Shown piece after piece: positions 1 to 5,395 of a stretch of 5,397 nt of DNA. The translations under genes and the position numbers were made by a program. The notes under the pieces are model-generated. The model did not search any database, was not told where the DNA came from, and was given only the letters and a program-made list of their open reading frames with translations. Every line of letters begins with the position of its first letter. The stretch's first letter is position 1. The stretch is taken from positions 1 to 5,397 of the forward strand of contig JAVCCT010000054.1 of NCBI GenBank assembly GCA_030765325.1. Reading direction: 5' to 3'. This DNA is from Candidatus Stygibacter frigidus. GTDB taxonomy: Bacteria; Cloacimonadota; Cloacimonadia; Cloacimonadales; TCS61.

Positions 1-1
1 A

Positions 2-955
2 AGAGAAATTTTTAGGTATTTACTTACAATACTGGCAGGGACACTGCTGGTAAGTTGTTCCAGTTCAGGGGCAAAAGACCTGGACTTTTATTTATATGGA
101 GAATACACAAATACTACCGGGACAAATCCTGAGTTTACACTTATTGACGAACTTACTGATAATGAAGTTTATTTTGACGGACAACCGGAATTTGTGGTAG
201 ATGTACCCGGTATAACGTTGACAATGAATAATTTATCAATATATGAAGGTGATGAAAATTACCATATAGACGATATGGAAGTGGAAGAAAAAGTTAGCGA
301 TGAATGGATCTGGTATCCAGAATTTGAGGTGGGATTTGATAATTTAACCACACTTGGGGTGGTTTTGGTACTTGATGTAAGCAATAGCCTTGGGGATGAT
401 TTTGATGATGTGCTAGCATATGCAGTGGAATTTGTGCAAGTAGTTGTGGAGAATTCTAAAGATGTGCAGATTGGGGTTGTGAGTTTTTCTAACACATTGC
501 AATTTATCGAACCAGGGGCTGATATTTCTGAGATAGAAGATTTTATTTCAAACCAGCAGATGGGTGTCTATACCAAATTATATGATGCCATTGAAATGGG
601 GATTGATTTATTAAGTGATCTGGAAGTAGATGGCAAAGCTCTTGTGACTTTTACTGATGGGAGAGATAACTATTCTGTGCTGACACCAGATGAACTGGAA
701 GTAAATTTGAATGATGCCGGAATCCGCAGTTATACAATGGGACTGGAAGGTAATGGAGGAGTTGATGAAATGGTTTTGGATGAATTGGCAGTAAATGGGC
801 AATACAGGTTAACCTCCTCCAAAAGCGATCTGAGGAAAATATTCCAGTTCTTTGCTGAATCTGTATCCAATGTATATCAAATATCATATAGACGCAGCAG
901 TCAGGTGATAGCAAATCCACGCCAAATTAGATTTAAATTTATAGATCAACAATAG
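2..955 (+). CDS. VWA-domain lipoprotein (5' end cut by window edge)
   Basis: The reading frame is open from the window edge to TAG at 953-955, giving 317 visible residues. The visible start FRYLLTILAGTLLVSCSSSG is a lipoprotein signal peptide with lipobox LVSC (lipidated Cys codon 56-58), so only a few codons are probably missing; the GTG at 194 is internal and would discard the signal. After a roughly 90-residue beta-rich acidic region comes a von Willebrand factor A domain, about residues 117-290. Its metal-ion-dependent adhesion site (MIDAS) is complete: DVSNS (D at residue 125, 374-388), Thr191 in GVYTKLYDAI, and Asp219 in FTDGRDN. VWA domains with intact MIDAS usually bind protein ligands through a divalent metal; here that would occur outside the cytoplasm, anchored in a membrane. 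The N-terminal half loosely resembles VWFA-related proteins in which a 'vyEdG'-like strand precedes VWA (LSIYEGDENY here). The ligand is unknown. The deiminase gene begins 13 bases downstream, suggesting co-transcription. Confidence 0.88.
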   Translation, partial: REIFRYLLTILAGTLLVSCSSSGAKDLDFYLYGEYTNTTGTNPEFTLIDELTDNEVYFDGQPEFVVDVPGITLTMNNLSIYEGDENYHIDDMEVEEKVSDEWIWYPEFEVGFDNLTTLGVVLVLDVSNSLGDDFDDVLAYAVEFVQVVVENSKDVQIGVVSFSNTLQFIEPGADISEIEDFISNQQMGVYTKLYDAIEMGIDLLSDLEVDGKALVTFTDGRDNYSVLTPDELEVNLNDAGIRSYTMGLEGNGGVDEMVLDELAVNGQYRLTSSKSDLRKIFQFFAESVSNVYQISYRRSSQVIANPRQIRFKFIDQQ

Positions 956-957
956 AC

Positions 958-963
958 AAGGAG
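958..963 (+). promoter_or_regulatory. Shine-Dalgarno AAGGAG for the deiminase gene
   Basis: AAGGAG lies 5 bases upstream of ATG 969 and immediately after the TAG of the VWA lipoprotein. It supports 969 as the true start. With only 13 bases between the genes and no terminator or promoter in the gap, it also supports an operon. Confidence 0.8.
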
Positions 964-968
964 AATAG

Positions 969-1880
969 ATGAAGAAGTTAATACTATTGATCATCCTGAT
1001 CGGTGCATTTTCATTATATGCAGTGGAAAAAATAGATATTCTGGATAATGATCCATTTCCACTCACACATTGGCTTTCAGCAGCAGAAGCAGCTCATTGG
1101 GATGAAGTTGGCAGAAATTTTTATGAAACAGATCCGCCAGTGGGACCCGTGCACAATGTGGCGGAATTTGAACAGATGGAAGGAGTGTTGATCCGCTATC
1201 CATTTGGGATTCCCATGAGCTTGATAGTGGCAATGAGTGAACAAACCAAGGTGGTTACAATTGTAAGCAGCACGTCTCAGCAGAATACTGTATTAAGCCA
1301 ATATAATTCTCAAGGAGTCAATACTGCTAATTGCGAATTTCTGATAGCCCCCACAGATAGCTATTGGACAAGAGATTATGGACCCTGGTATGTGATAGAT
1401 GGTGTGGGAGAATTTGGAATAACAAATTTCCCTTATAATCGTCCCCGACCTAATGATAATGATATTCCGATTGAAGTAGCAGATTATCTGGGAATCAATT
1501 TATTTGGCATGAATGTTATCCATACTGGTGGTGATTATATGACTGATGGTCTGGGAATTTCTGCTTCTACCAATCTGGTTGATGATGAAAATTCCATAAC
1601 AAATGCAGAAATTGATCAAAGAATGCTCGATTATCTGGGAATTCAAACCTATTATATAGTGGATGACCCTAATAATACTTATATTGATCATATCGACTGT
1701 TGGGGTAAATTCCTGGATGTGGATAAAGTTCTGATCAGAGAAGTTCCTACTTCCCATGCTCAATATGATGAAATCGAGGCAGTAGCAGATTATTTTGCTA
1801 ATGAAGTATCCTCTTACGGTAATAACTACCAGGTTTTCCGGGTTAATACACCTAATAATCAGCCTTTACCAATTCCCTGA
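969..1880 (+). CDS. Peptidyl-arginine deiminase-like protein, N-terminal part of a frameshifted gene
   Basis: This 303-residue frame has a signal peptide (MKKLILLIILIGAFSLYA, cleavage predicted after residue 18) and most of a PAD_porph / agmatine-deiminase superfamily catalytic domain. Relative to Porphyromonas gingivalis PPAD (from memory: Asp130, Arg152, Arg154, His236, Asp238, Asn297, Cys351) the matching residues are Asp136 in TRDYGPW, Arg158 and Arg160 in YNRPRPND, and His241 and Asp243 in DHIDCWGK; HTGGDYMTDG (Asp189) is also typical. The two arginines bind the substrate C-terminal carboxylate in PPAD, which favours peptidyl-arginine over agmatine as substrate. Hydrolysis of the guanidinium would give citrulline plus ammonia. 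The signal peptide places it outside the cytoplasm. The frame ends at TGA 1878-1880, just before the catalytic Asn and Cys, because of an apparent one-base deletion near 1865-1867. This piece alone should be inactive; the intact gene would run to 3436 (about 822 residues). Confidence 0.85.
   Translation: MKKLILLIILIGAFSLYAVEKIDILDNDPFPLTHWLSAAEAAHWDEVGRNFYETDPPVGPVHNVAEFEQMEGVLIRYPFGIPMSLIVAMSEQTKVVTIVSSTSQQNTVLSQYNSQGVNTANCEFLIAPTDSYWTRDYGPWYVIDGVGEFGITNFPYNRPRPNDNDIPIEVADYLGINLFGMNVIHTGGDYMTDGLGISASTNLVDDENSITNAEIDQRMLDYLGIQTYYIVDDPNNTYIDHIDCWGKFLDVDKVLIREVPTSHAQYDEIEAVADYFANEVSSYGNNYQVFRVNTPNNQPLPIP
1863..1868 (+). other. Frameshift site inside the deiminase active-site region
   Basis: Up to CAG CCT (1860-1865) the protein follows the upstream frame. 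From ACC at 1868 the other frame reads TNSLILNDHVYVPTV, the expected catalytic-Asn segment. Adding one base within CCTTTACC restores continuity: CCT TAT ACC gives P-Y-T, and CCT TTT ACC (a T-run undercall) gives P-F-T. The downstream frame is closed by TAA at 1856-1858, so the switch must occur in 1859-1880. No X-XXY-YYZ slippery heptamer is present in the correct register, which argues against programmed -1 frameshifting. A real mutation or a sequencing/assembly error is more likely. Confidence 0.85.
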
Positions 1881-1882
1881 TC

Positions 1883-3436
1883 TTGAATGATCATGTTTAT
1901 GTTCCTACAGTTAGCAGCCAGTATGATGATGATGCAATCGCTGCCTATGAGGCAGCAATGCCGGGATACACGATTGTTGGAGTGCCTGATGGTGGTGCTG
2001 GTTGGGAATCTACTGATGCTTTGCATTGCCGCACTAAAGGCATAGCTGATCGGCAGATGCTCTATATCCATCACCTGCCTTTGCTGGATGATCAGCCTGC
2101 TGATATAGACCTCACTATTAGTGCAGAACTTACTGCCTATAGCGGTGCAGACCTGCTGGCAAATGAAATTATCCTCCATTACGCTGTTGGCGAAAATGAA
2201 TATAATGAAGTAACTATGACAAATACAGAAGATAATATTTGGTCAGCAGATATTCCCGGTCAACCAAGTGGCTCTGTGGTGCACTATTATATTAGTGCCA
2301 TGGATGGTGATGGTAATGCGGCTACGCATCCATTGATCGGTGAACCTGATCCCCATGAGTATTATGCTGGTGGCGTTCAAGCTCCTCAATTGGATTATAC
2401 ACCTTCTGAAATTGAAATCGTGATGACAAGTGATACTACTGAGGTGAGAACCATGGAACTTACAAATAGTGGTGGTGGGGAGCTCGATTACTCAATCGAA
2501 TTTATGGAAACTACCCGTGATATCTCAGGCTGTTATGTGTCATGCGGGAGTGAATTCTTTAGCCCGGGAGAAACTATTGAACTGGATTTTACTGTGTATA
2601 ATGAAAGCAGTGATAGTGAATGGATAAATGAAGTGGAGATAGTATTCCCTGATGGTTTTGATATAGAAGATGCAACTGATTTTATCGGAGGTTCTGGTGG
2701 AGCATTAGAATATGATGGCACCCATGGAAATGCTGCTGCTATTAGCTGGTTTGGTGAAACTCACAGTGGTTTTGGTGTTCTAAAGGATGGAGAATCTGCC
2801 AGTGGTACTGTGGAAATAAATATTGCTGATGACTTCTCAGGTAATGCTTTACTTGCCTGGACTATTAATGGTGATAATTATGGTTCTGCTCCGCACAGTG
2901 TGTCTGGTGATATAGAGCTGGAAATGTATGGTGGACCTGTAAGCTGGATTACTGCTGATCAATTAGGCGGACAGCTCTGGGCTCAGGAAAGTGATGAGAT
3001 CACTCTCAATTTTGATCCTACAGATCTTCTGGATGGTGATTATACCTGCAATATAGTTGTAAGCTGGAATGATGCAGAAACCATTATCCCCGTAATGTTG
3101 ACCGTATTATCAATGCCTGCTGATGAAAATGAGATAGCGCCCCTGATCACCTCAGCAGTAGTATATCCTAATCCTTTCAATGGTAATGGTCAGCGTGATC
3201 AAATCACCCTTGATTTTAACATAGCTGAAACCGTGAATGATTTCCAGATAGCAGTTTATAACTTGAAAGGACAAAAGGTAGCTGAACTGTATCAAGGAGA
3301 AATGTCACAAGGTGAACATCAGATATACTGGAATGGAAAAACCACATCAGGTCAGCAAGTAGCAGCAGGATTATATTTCTATAAATTAAGCAGCAAAGAA
3401 TTCAGCATCTACAAAAAAGCAATAATATTGAAATAA
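1883..3436 (+). CDS. Deiminase C-terminal part: catalytic Asn/Cys end, Ig-like domains and sorting tail
   Basis: This is the continuation of the deiminase, not an independent gene. It can only begin at TTG 1883 or later, has no Shine-Dalgarno, and lacks a signal peptide. It starts inside the catalytic domain: the catalytic Asn lies just upstream in TNSLILN (in frame from 1868; about residue 302 of the restored protein), and the nucleophilic Cys is residue 49 of this piece (ALHCRTKG, about residue 354 restored). That motif differs from the GGGN-IHC-TQQ style of agmatine deiminases. Next come an Ig-like domain (about 74-164), the first half of a beta-sandwich repeat (169-208), an inserted domain with a GCYVSCG cysteine pair (211-349), the second half (WITADQLGGQLW...IIPVMLTV, 352-408), and a FlgD-Ig-like / T9SS-style C-terminal domain (425-517) beginning VVYPNPFNGNG and ending YKKAIILK. 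Such tails direct secretion or surface anchoring in FCB bacteria. At about 822 residues the restored protein is much longer than PPAD (about 556), mostly through the extra beta domains. Confidence 0.82.
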   Translation: MNDHVYVPTVSSQYDDDAIAAYEAAMPGYTIVGVPDGGAGWESTDALHCRTKGIADRQMLYIHHLPLLDDQPADIDLTISAELTAYSGADLLANEIILHYAVGENEYNEVTMTNTEDNIWSADIPGQPSGSVVHYYISAMDGDGNAATHPLIGEPDPHEYYAGGVQAPQLDYTPSEIEIVMTSDTTEVRTMELTNSGGGELDYSIEFMETTRDISGCYVSCGSEFFSPGETIELDFTVYNESSDSEWINEVEIVFPDGFDIEDATDFIGGSGGALEYDGTHGNAAAISWFGETHSGFGVLKDGESASGTVEINIADDFSGNALLAWTINGDNYGSAPHSVSGDIELEMYGGPVSWITADQLGGQLWAQESDEITLNFDPTDLLDGDYTCNIVVSWNDAETIIPVMLTVLSMPADENEIAPLITSAVVYPNPFNGNGQRDQITLDFNIAETVNDFQIAVYNLKGQKVAELYQGEMSQGEHQIYWNGKTTSGQQVAAGLYFYKLSSKEFSIYKKAIILK

Positions 3437-3440
3437 TTCA

Positions 3441-3521
3441 AGTGGACTAAGCGGACGCAGTGGACGTAGTGGACACAGTTAACAAAATCTACTGTGTCCG
3501 CTATGTCCGCTGCGTCCGCTT
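3441..3521 (+). repeat. 31-bp hairpin built from 9-nt GGAC/GTCC repeats
   Basis: The arms 3449-3479 and 3491-3521 pair over 31 positions around an 11-nt loop (3480-3490), starting 13 bases after the deiminase stop. As plus-strand RNA all 31 positions pair: 28 Watson-Crick and three G-U wobbles (3461/3509, 3466/3504, 3470/3500). In minus-strand RNA those three become A-C mismatches. Each arm is a tandem 9-nt repeat: AGTGGACTA, AGCGGACGC, AGTGGACGT, AGTGGACAC on the left (3441-3476), and GTGTCCGCT, ATGTCCGCT, GCGTCCGCT on the right (3494-3520). No T-run follows, so it is not a canonical intrinsic terminator. It may protect the 3' end of the operon mRNA, stop transcription by another route, or be one copy of a dispersed genomic repeat. 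Confidence 0.9.
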
Positions 3522-3537
3522 CCTCAAAAATCCATTC

Positions 3538-3565
3538 TTGACAGAAAATATAAGATTTTTATAAA
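3538..3565 (+). promoter_or_regulatory. Predicted primary-sigma promoter of nfo
   Basis: TTGACA (3538-3543, perfect -35) is followed after a 16-base AT-rich spacer by TATAAA (3560-3565, five of six to the -10 consensus). Transcription would begin near 3572, giving a leader of about 20 bases to ATG 3593. It lies just past the hairpin, so nfo and the acetyltransferase probably form their own transcription unit. Confidence 0.7.
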
Positions 3566-3592
3566 CAAGACAATATGTTCATGGGGATTATT

Positions 3593-4447
3593 ATGAAATA
3601 TATCGGAGCGCACGTGAGTGCAGGCGGGGGTTTGGAAAATGCCCCTGAGAATGCCAGAAAGATTGGTGCAAAAGCATTTGCTTTATTTACTAAAAATCAG
3701 AAACAGTGGTTTGCCAGCCCTCTGGAAGAAGAAAGCATTAGATTATTTAGGCAAAGATGTGAACAGTATGATATAACTCCCGATTTCATATTACCCCATG
3801 CCAGCTATCTGGTCAATATTGGCAGTCCTGAGCCGGATAAATTGAAAATCTCTCATAATTCCCTGATTGAAGAAATTAAACGTTGCGAATCATTAGGACT
3901 TAAGTATTTAAATATCCATCCGGGAGCTCATAAAAATCTGGTTTCAGAAGATGATTGCCTGCAGATTTGTGCTGAGACGATCAATTTATGCCATCAGAAA
4001 ACAGAAAATCTTTGCATTGTAGTAGAAAACACTGCCGGGCAGGGAACCCGGATGGGATACAAGTTTGAGCATTTAAACCGTATTATTGAGTTAGTGGATG
4101 ATAAAGAGCGGATCGGAGTCTGCCTGGATACATGTCATACCTTTGGAGCTGGATTTGATCTGCGCACGCAGGTTGCCTGTGACAAAACCTTCTCAGAATT
4201 TGCCAGTATTGTAGGATTCAAATGGCTGCGGGGTATGCATCTGAACGATTCCAAGATCGAATTAGGCTCACGTAAAGATCGCCATGCTCCAATTGGTGAA
4301 GGATTGATTGGCAAAACATGTTTTGAATACATTATGCAGGATAATAGATTTGACGAAATTCCCCTGATATTAGAGACTCCAGAACCAGAAAAATGGCAGG
4401 CAGAAATAGAAATGCTTTATGGTATGAGTAAGGAGAGTAAAATATGA
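3593..4447 (+). CDS. nfo: Endonuclease IV (AP endonuclease, Nfo)
   Basis: A 284-residue protein, essentially the length of E. coli Nfo (285). It cleaves DNA 5' to abasic sites and removes blocking 3' ends in base-excision repair, in the cytoplasm, using a trinuclear zinc centre in a TIM barrel. All nine known ligands are present at the same numbers as in E. coli: His69, His109, Glu145, Asp179, His182, His216, Asp229, His231, Glu261. They sit in blocks such as LNIHPGAH, VVENTAGQG, CLDTCHTFGAG, RGMHLNDSK, DRHAPIGEG and LILETPEP. I chose ATG 3593 because the family begins MKYIGAHVSAGGG and GGGGA (3583-3587) sits 5 bases upstream; in-frame ATGs at 3575 and 3581 would add six or four unsupported residues and lie almost on the predicted transcription start. 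The stop overlaps the next gene's ATG. Confidence 0.97.
   Translation: MKYIGAHVSAGGGLENAPENARKIGAKAFALFTKNQKQWFASPLEEESIRLFRQRCEQYDITPDFILPHASYLVNIGSPEPDKLKISHNSLIEEIKRCESLGLKYLNIHPGAHKNLVSEDDCLQICAETINLCHQKTENLCIVVENTAGQGTRMGYKFEHLNRIIELVDDKERIGVCLDTCHTFGAGFDLRTQVACDKTFSEFASIVGFKWLRGMHLNDSKIELGSRKDRHAPIGEGLIGKTCFEYIMQDNRFDEIPLILETPEPEKWQAEIEMLYGMSKESKI
4430..4435 (+). promoter_or_regulatory. Shine-Dalgarno AAGGAG for the acetyltransferase, inside nfo
   Basis: AAGGAG lies within the last codons of nfo, 8 bases upstream of ATG 4444. That ATG shares ATGA (4444-4447) with the nfo stop. This arrangement is typical of translational coupling and supports the assigned start. Confidence 0.75.
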
Positions 4448-4974
4448 TCAAGATCAGAAAAGCAGAAAGCAAAGATCTGCGGCAAATATCCTATATCCAT
4501 GTAGATACCTGGCGGGATGCCTATCGAGGAATAGTAGATAGTTACGTTCTTGGGAAGCTGTCTTATGGGCGCTCTCAGGATAACTGGAAAAACTGTATGG
4601 CAAAATTGAGTGATCATTTTTATGTGGCAGAAAAAGATGATATGGTGGTAGGATTTATCACAGGAGGCACACTGCGTGAGGAAGAGCTGCTCTATGAAGC
4701 CGAGGTTTATGCCATGTATATATTGCCGGAATTTCAAAGGCAGGGGATTGGTACAATGCTATTGGATAAGATTGTATACGATTTTCATCATCAGGGCTGG
4801 GGTCAGTTCCTCATCTGGTGTCTGGAAAAAAATCCTGCCAGAGCTTTTTACGAGTCTCTGGGCGGAGTACACAAGCAAACCGCACAAATCATTATCGGTG
4901 GAAGAAGGCTGATCAAATTCGGCTACCTTTTTGAAACTGATACATTCCTTCACAGAAAAGATAAAGAAGATTAA
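4444..4974 (+). CDS. GNAT-family N-acetyltransferase
   Basis: A 176-residue single-domain GNAT protein, of normal family length. The N-terminal helices carry the pattern HVDTWRDAYRGIVDSYVLGKLS (residues 19-40) common to one large GNAT subfamily. Motif A runs through EVYAMYILPEFQRQGIGTMLL (about 87-107), with the acetyl-CoA pyrophosphate loop Q98-R-Q-G101-I-G103. Motif B is LEKNPARAFYESLGG (127-141). The enzyme would transfer acetyl from acetyl-CoA to an amine, but nothing seen identifies the acceptor; small molecules, antibiotics or protein N-termini all remain possible. It has no signal peptide or membrane segment, so it is cytoplasmic. It is translated from the nfo mRNA through a 4-base overlap. 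The link to DNA repair is positional only. Confidence 0.92.
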   Translation: MIKIRKAESKDLRQISYIHVDTWRDAYRGIVDSYVLGKLSYGRSQDNWKNCMAKLSDHFYVAEKDDMVVGFITGGTLREEELLYEAEVYAMYILPEFQRQGIGTMLLDKIVYDFHHQGWGQFLIWCLEKNPARAFYESLGGVHKQTAQIIIGGRRLIKFGYLFETDTFLHRKDKED

Positions 4975-5142
4975 TCAGAGTAAATCATTAAACTGACAGA
5001 ACAATTGTATAGTTAAATAAAACCTTAAATATTATAAAATAGCAGCACTTTTATAAATTTTCTTAAATACTTCTGACATTACAGGTAAAACCACCCTAAA
5101 AAGCCATTAAACACCTTCCATGGAAACAAGTTAGTGCCTATA
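4975..5142 (+). other. AT-rich intergenic stretch with no supported gene
   Basis: It follows the acetyltransferase stop and is very AT-rich (for example AAATAAAACCTTAAATATTA). I see no reading frame with a credible start, no RNA gene, and no -35/-10 pair with acceptable spacing. It probably holds the 3' untranslated region of the nfo-acetyltransferase transcript. Confidence 0.6.
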
Positions 5143-5215
5143 AGGCAGAACAACATAGCACTATCTAACAAAAAAATGTCACTATGTGCTAAGTTGTTCC
5201 GGCTTTTGTTTGCCT
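5143..5215 (+). terminator. Terminator-like hairpin downstream of the nfo-acetyltransferase unit
   Basis: The arms 5148-5161 (GAACAACATAGCAC) and 5186-5199 (GTGCTAAGTTGTTC) pair over 14 positions with one A-A mismatch around a 24-base loop. The right arm is followed by CGGCTTTTGTTT, a broken T-rich tract. Extra outer pairing is possible between AGGCA (5143-5147) and TGCCT (5211-5215). The T-rich side lies on the plus strand, so it would stop transcripts from the acetyltransferase side. The large loop, the distance of over 170 bases from the stop codon, and competing local foldings make this tentative. Confidence 0.45.
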
Positions 5216-5293
5216 CTTAGGGGATATGAATGGAACGTAAATGATAGGAATAAGTGAAATACTGAAGAGACTGTTCAACCTAAGTAATTGATA

Positions 5294-5395
5294 TCATTGC
5301 AGATTTGCGTATTTTTCTGCCAAAAAGTGCACATATTCATCATATTTGTCAATTTCAGGGAATTGACATTTTTCCCGTAGGGAATATTTATTTGT
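5294..5395 (-). CDS. Possible C-terminal end of a convergent gene (5' part off the window)
   Basis: On the minus strand a frame is open from the right edge for 33 codons to TGA (plus positions 5294-5296). The peptide runs TNKYSLREKCQFPEIDK, then YDEYVHFLAEKYANLQ. The mix of charged and aromatic residues and the helical look of the end resemble a real protein C-terminus more than translated non-coding DNA, and the other two minus-strand frames give less protein-like sequence. I do not recognise the family. A 33-codon open stretch can arise by chance, so this is a lead, not a firm gene. Confidence 0.4.
   Translation of the reverse strand, partial: TNKYSLREKCQFPEIDKYDEYVHFLAEKYANLQ
5347..5368. 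repeat. 8-bp perfect inverted repeat with 6-base spacer
   Basis: TGTCAATT (5347-5354) and AATTGACA (5361-5368) are exact reverse complements separated by TCAGGG. The geometry resembles a dimeric-regulator operator or a small hairpin. It overlaps the possible minus-strand coding end, so it may be coincidental. Confidence 0.4.

Noticed and set aside
194..955. GTG 194 as the start of the VWA protein
   Set aside because: The same frame is open to the left edge and includes a convincing lipoprotein signal peptide and lipobox, so GTG 194 is an internal valine codon.
1500..1763. Minus-strand frames inside the deiminase, VWA, nfo and acetyltransferase genes
   Set aside because: They lie opposite conserved coding sequence, have low-complexity products without domains, and lack ribosome-binding sites.
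1883..1885. TTG 1883 as a genuine independent start
   Set aside because: There is no Shine-Dalgarno, and it lies in the middle of a conserved catalytic-domain segment that continues from the upstream frame.
3449..3521. Hairpin as a classical Rho-independent terminator
   Set aside because: The stem is strong, but CCTCAAAAATCC follows it on the plus strand and there is no clear T-run on the minus strand side either.
3441..3521. 9-nt repeat array as a CRISPR or mobile-element end
   Set aside because: There are no spacers of CRISPR size and no transposase gene or target-site duplication nearby; the repeats form one palindrome.
3575..3592. Upstream ATGs at 3575 and 3581 as the nfo start
   Set aside because: Family homology begins at MKYIGAH (3593), GGGGA is correctly spaced only for 3593, and the predicted transcription start is near 3572.
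5241..5291. Small plus-strand frame MIGISEILKRLFNLSN
   Set aside because: It has only 16 codons and a weak GGAA upstream; it is too short to distinguish from chance, though a small amphipathic peptide cannot be excluded.
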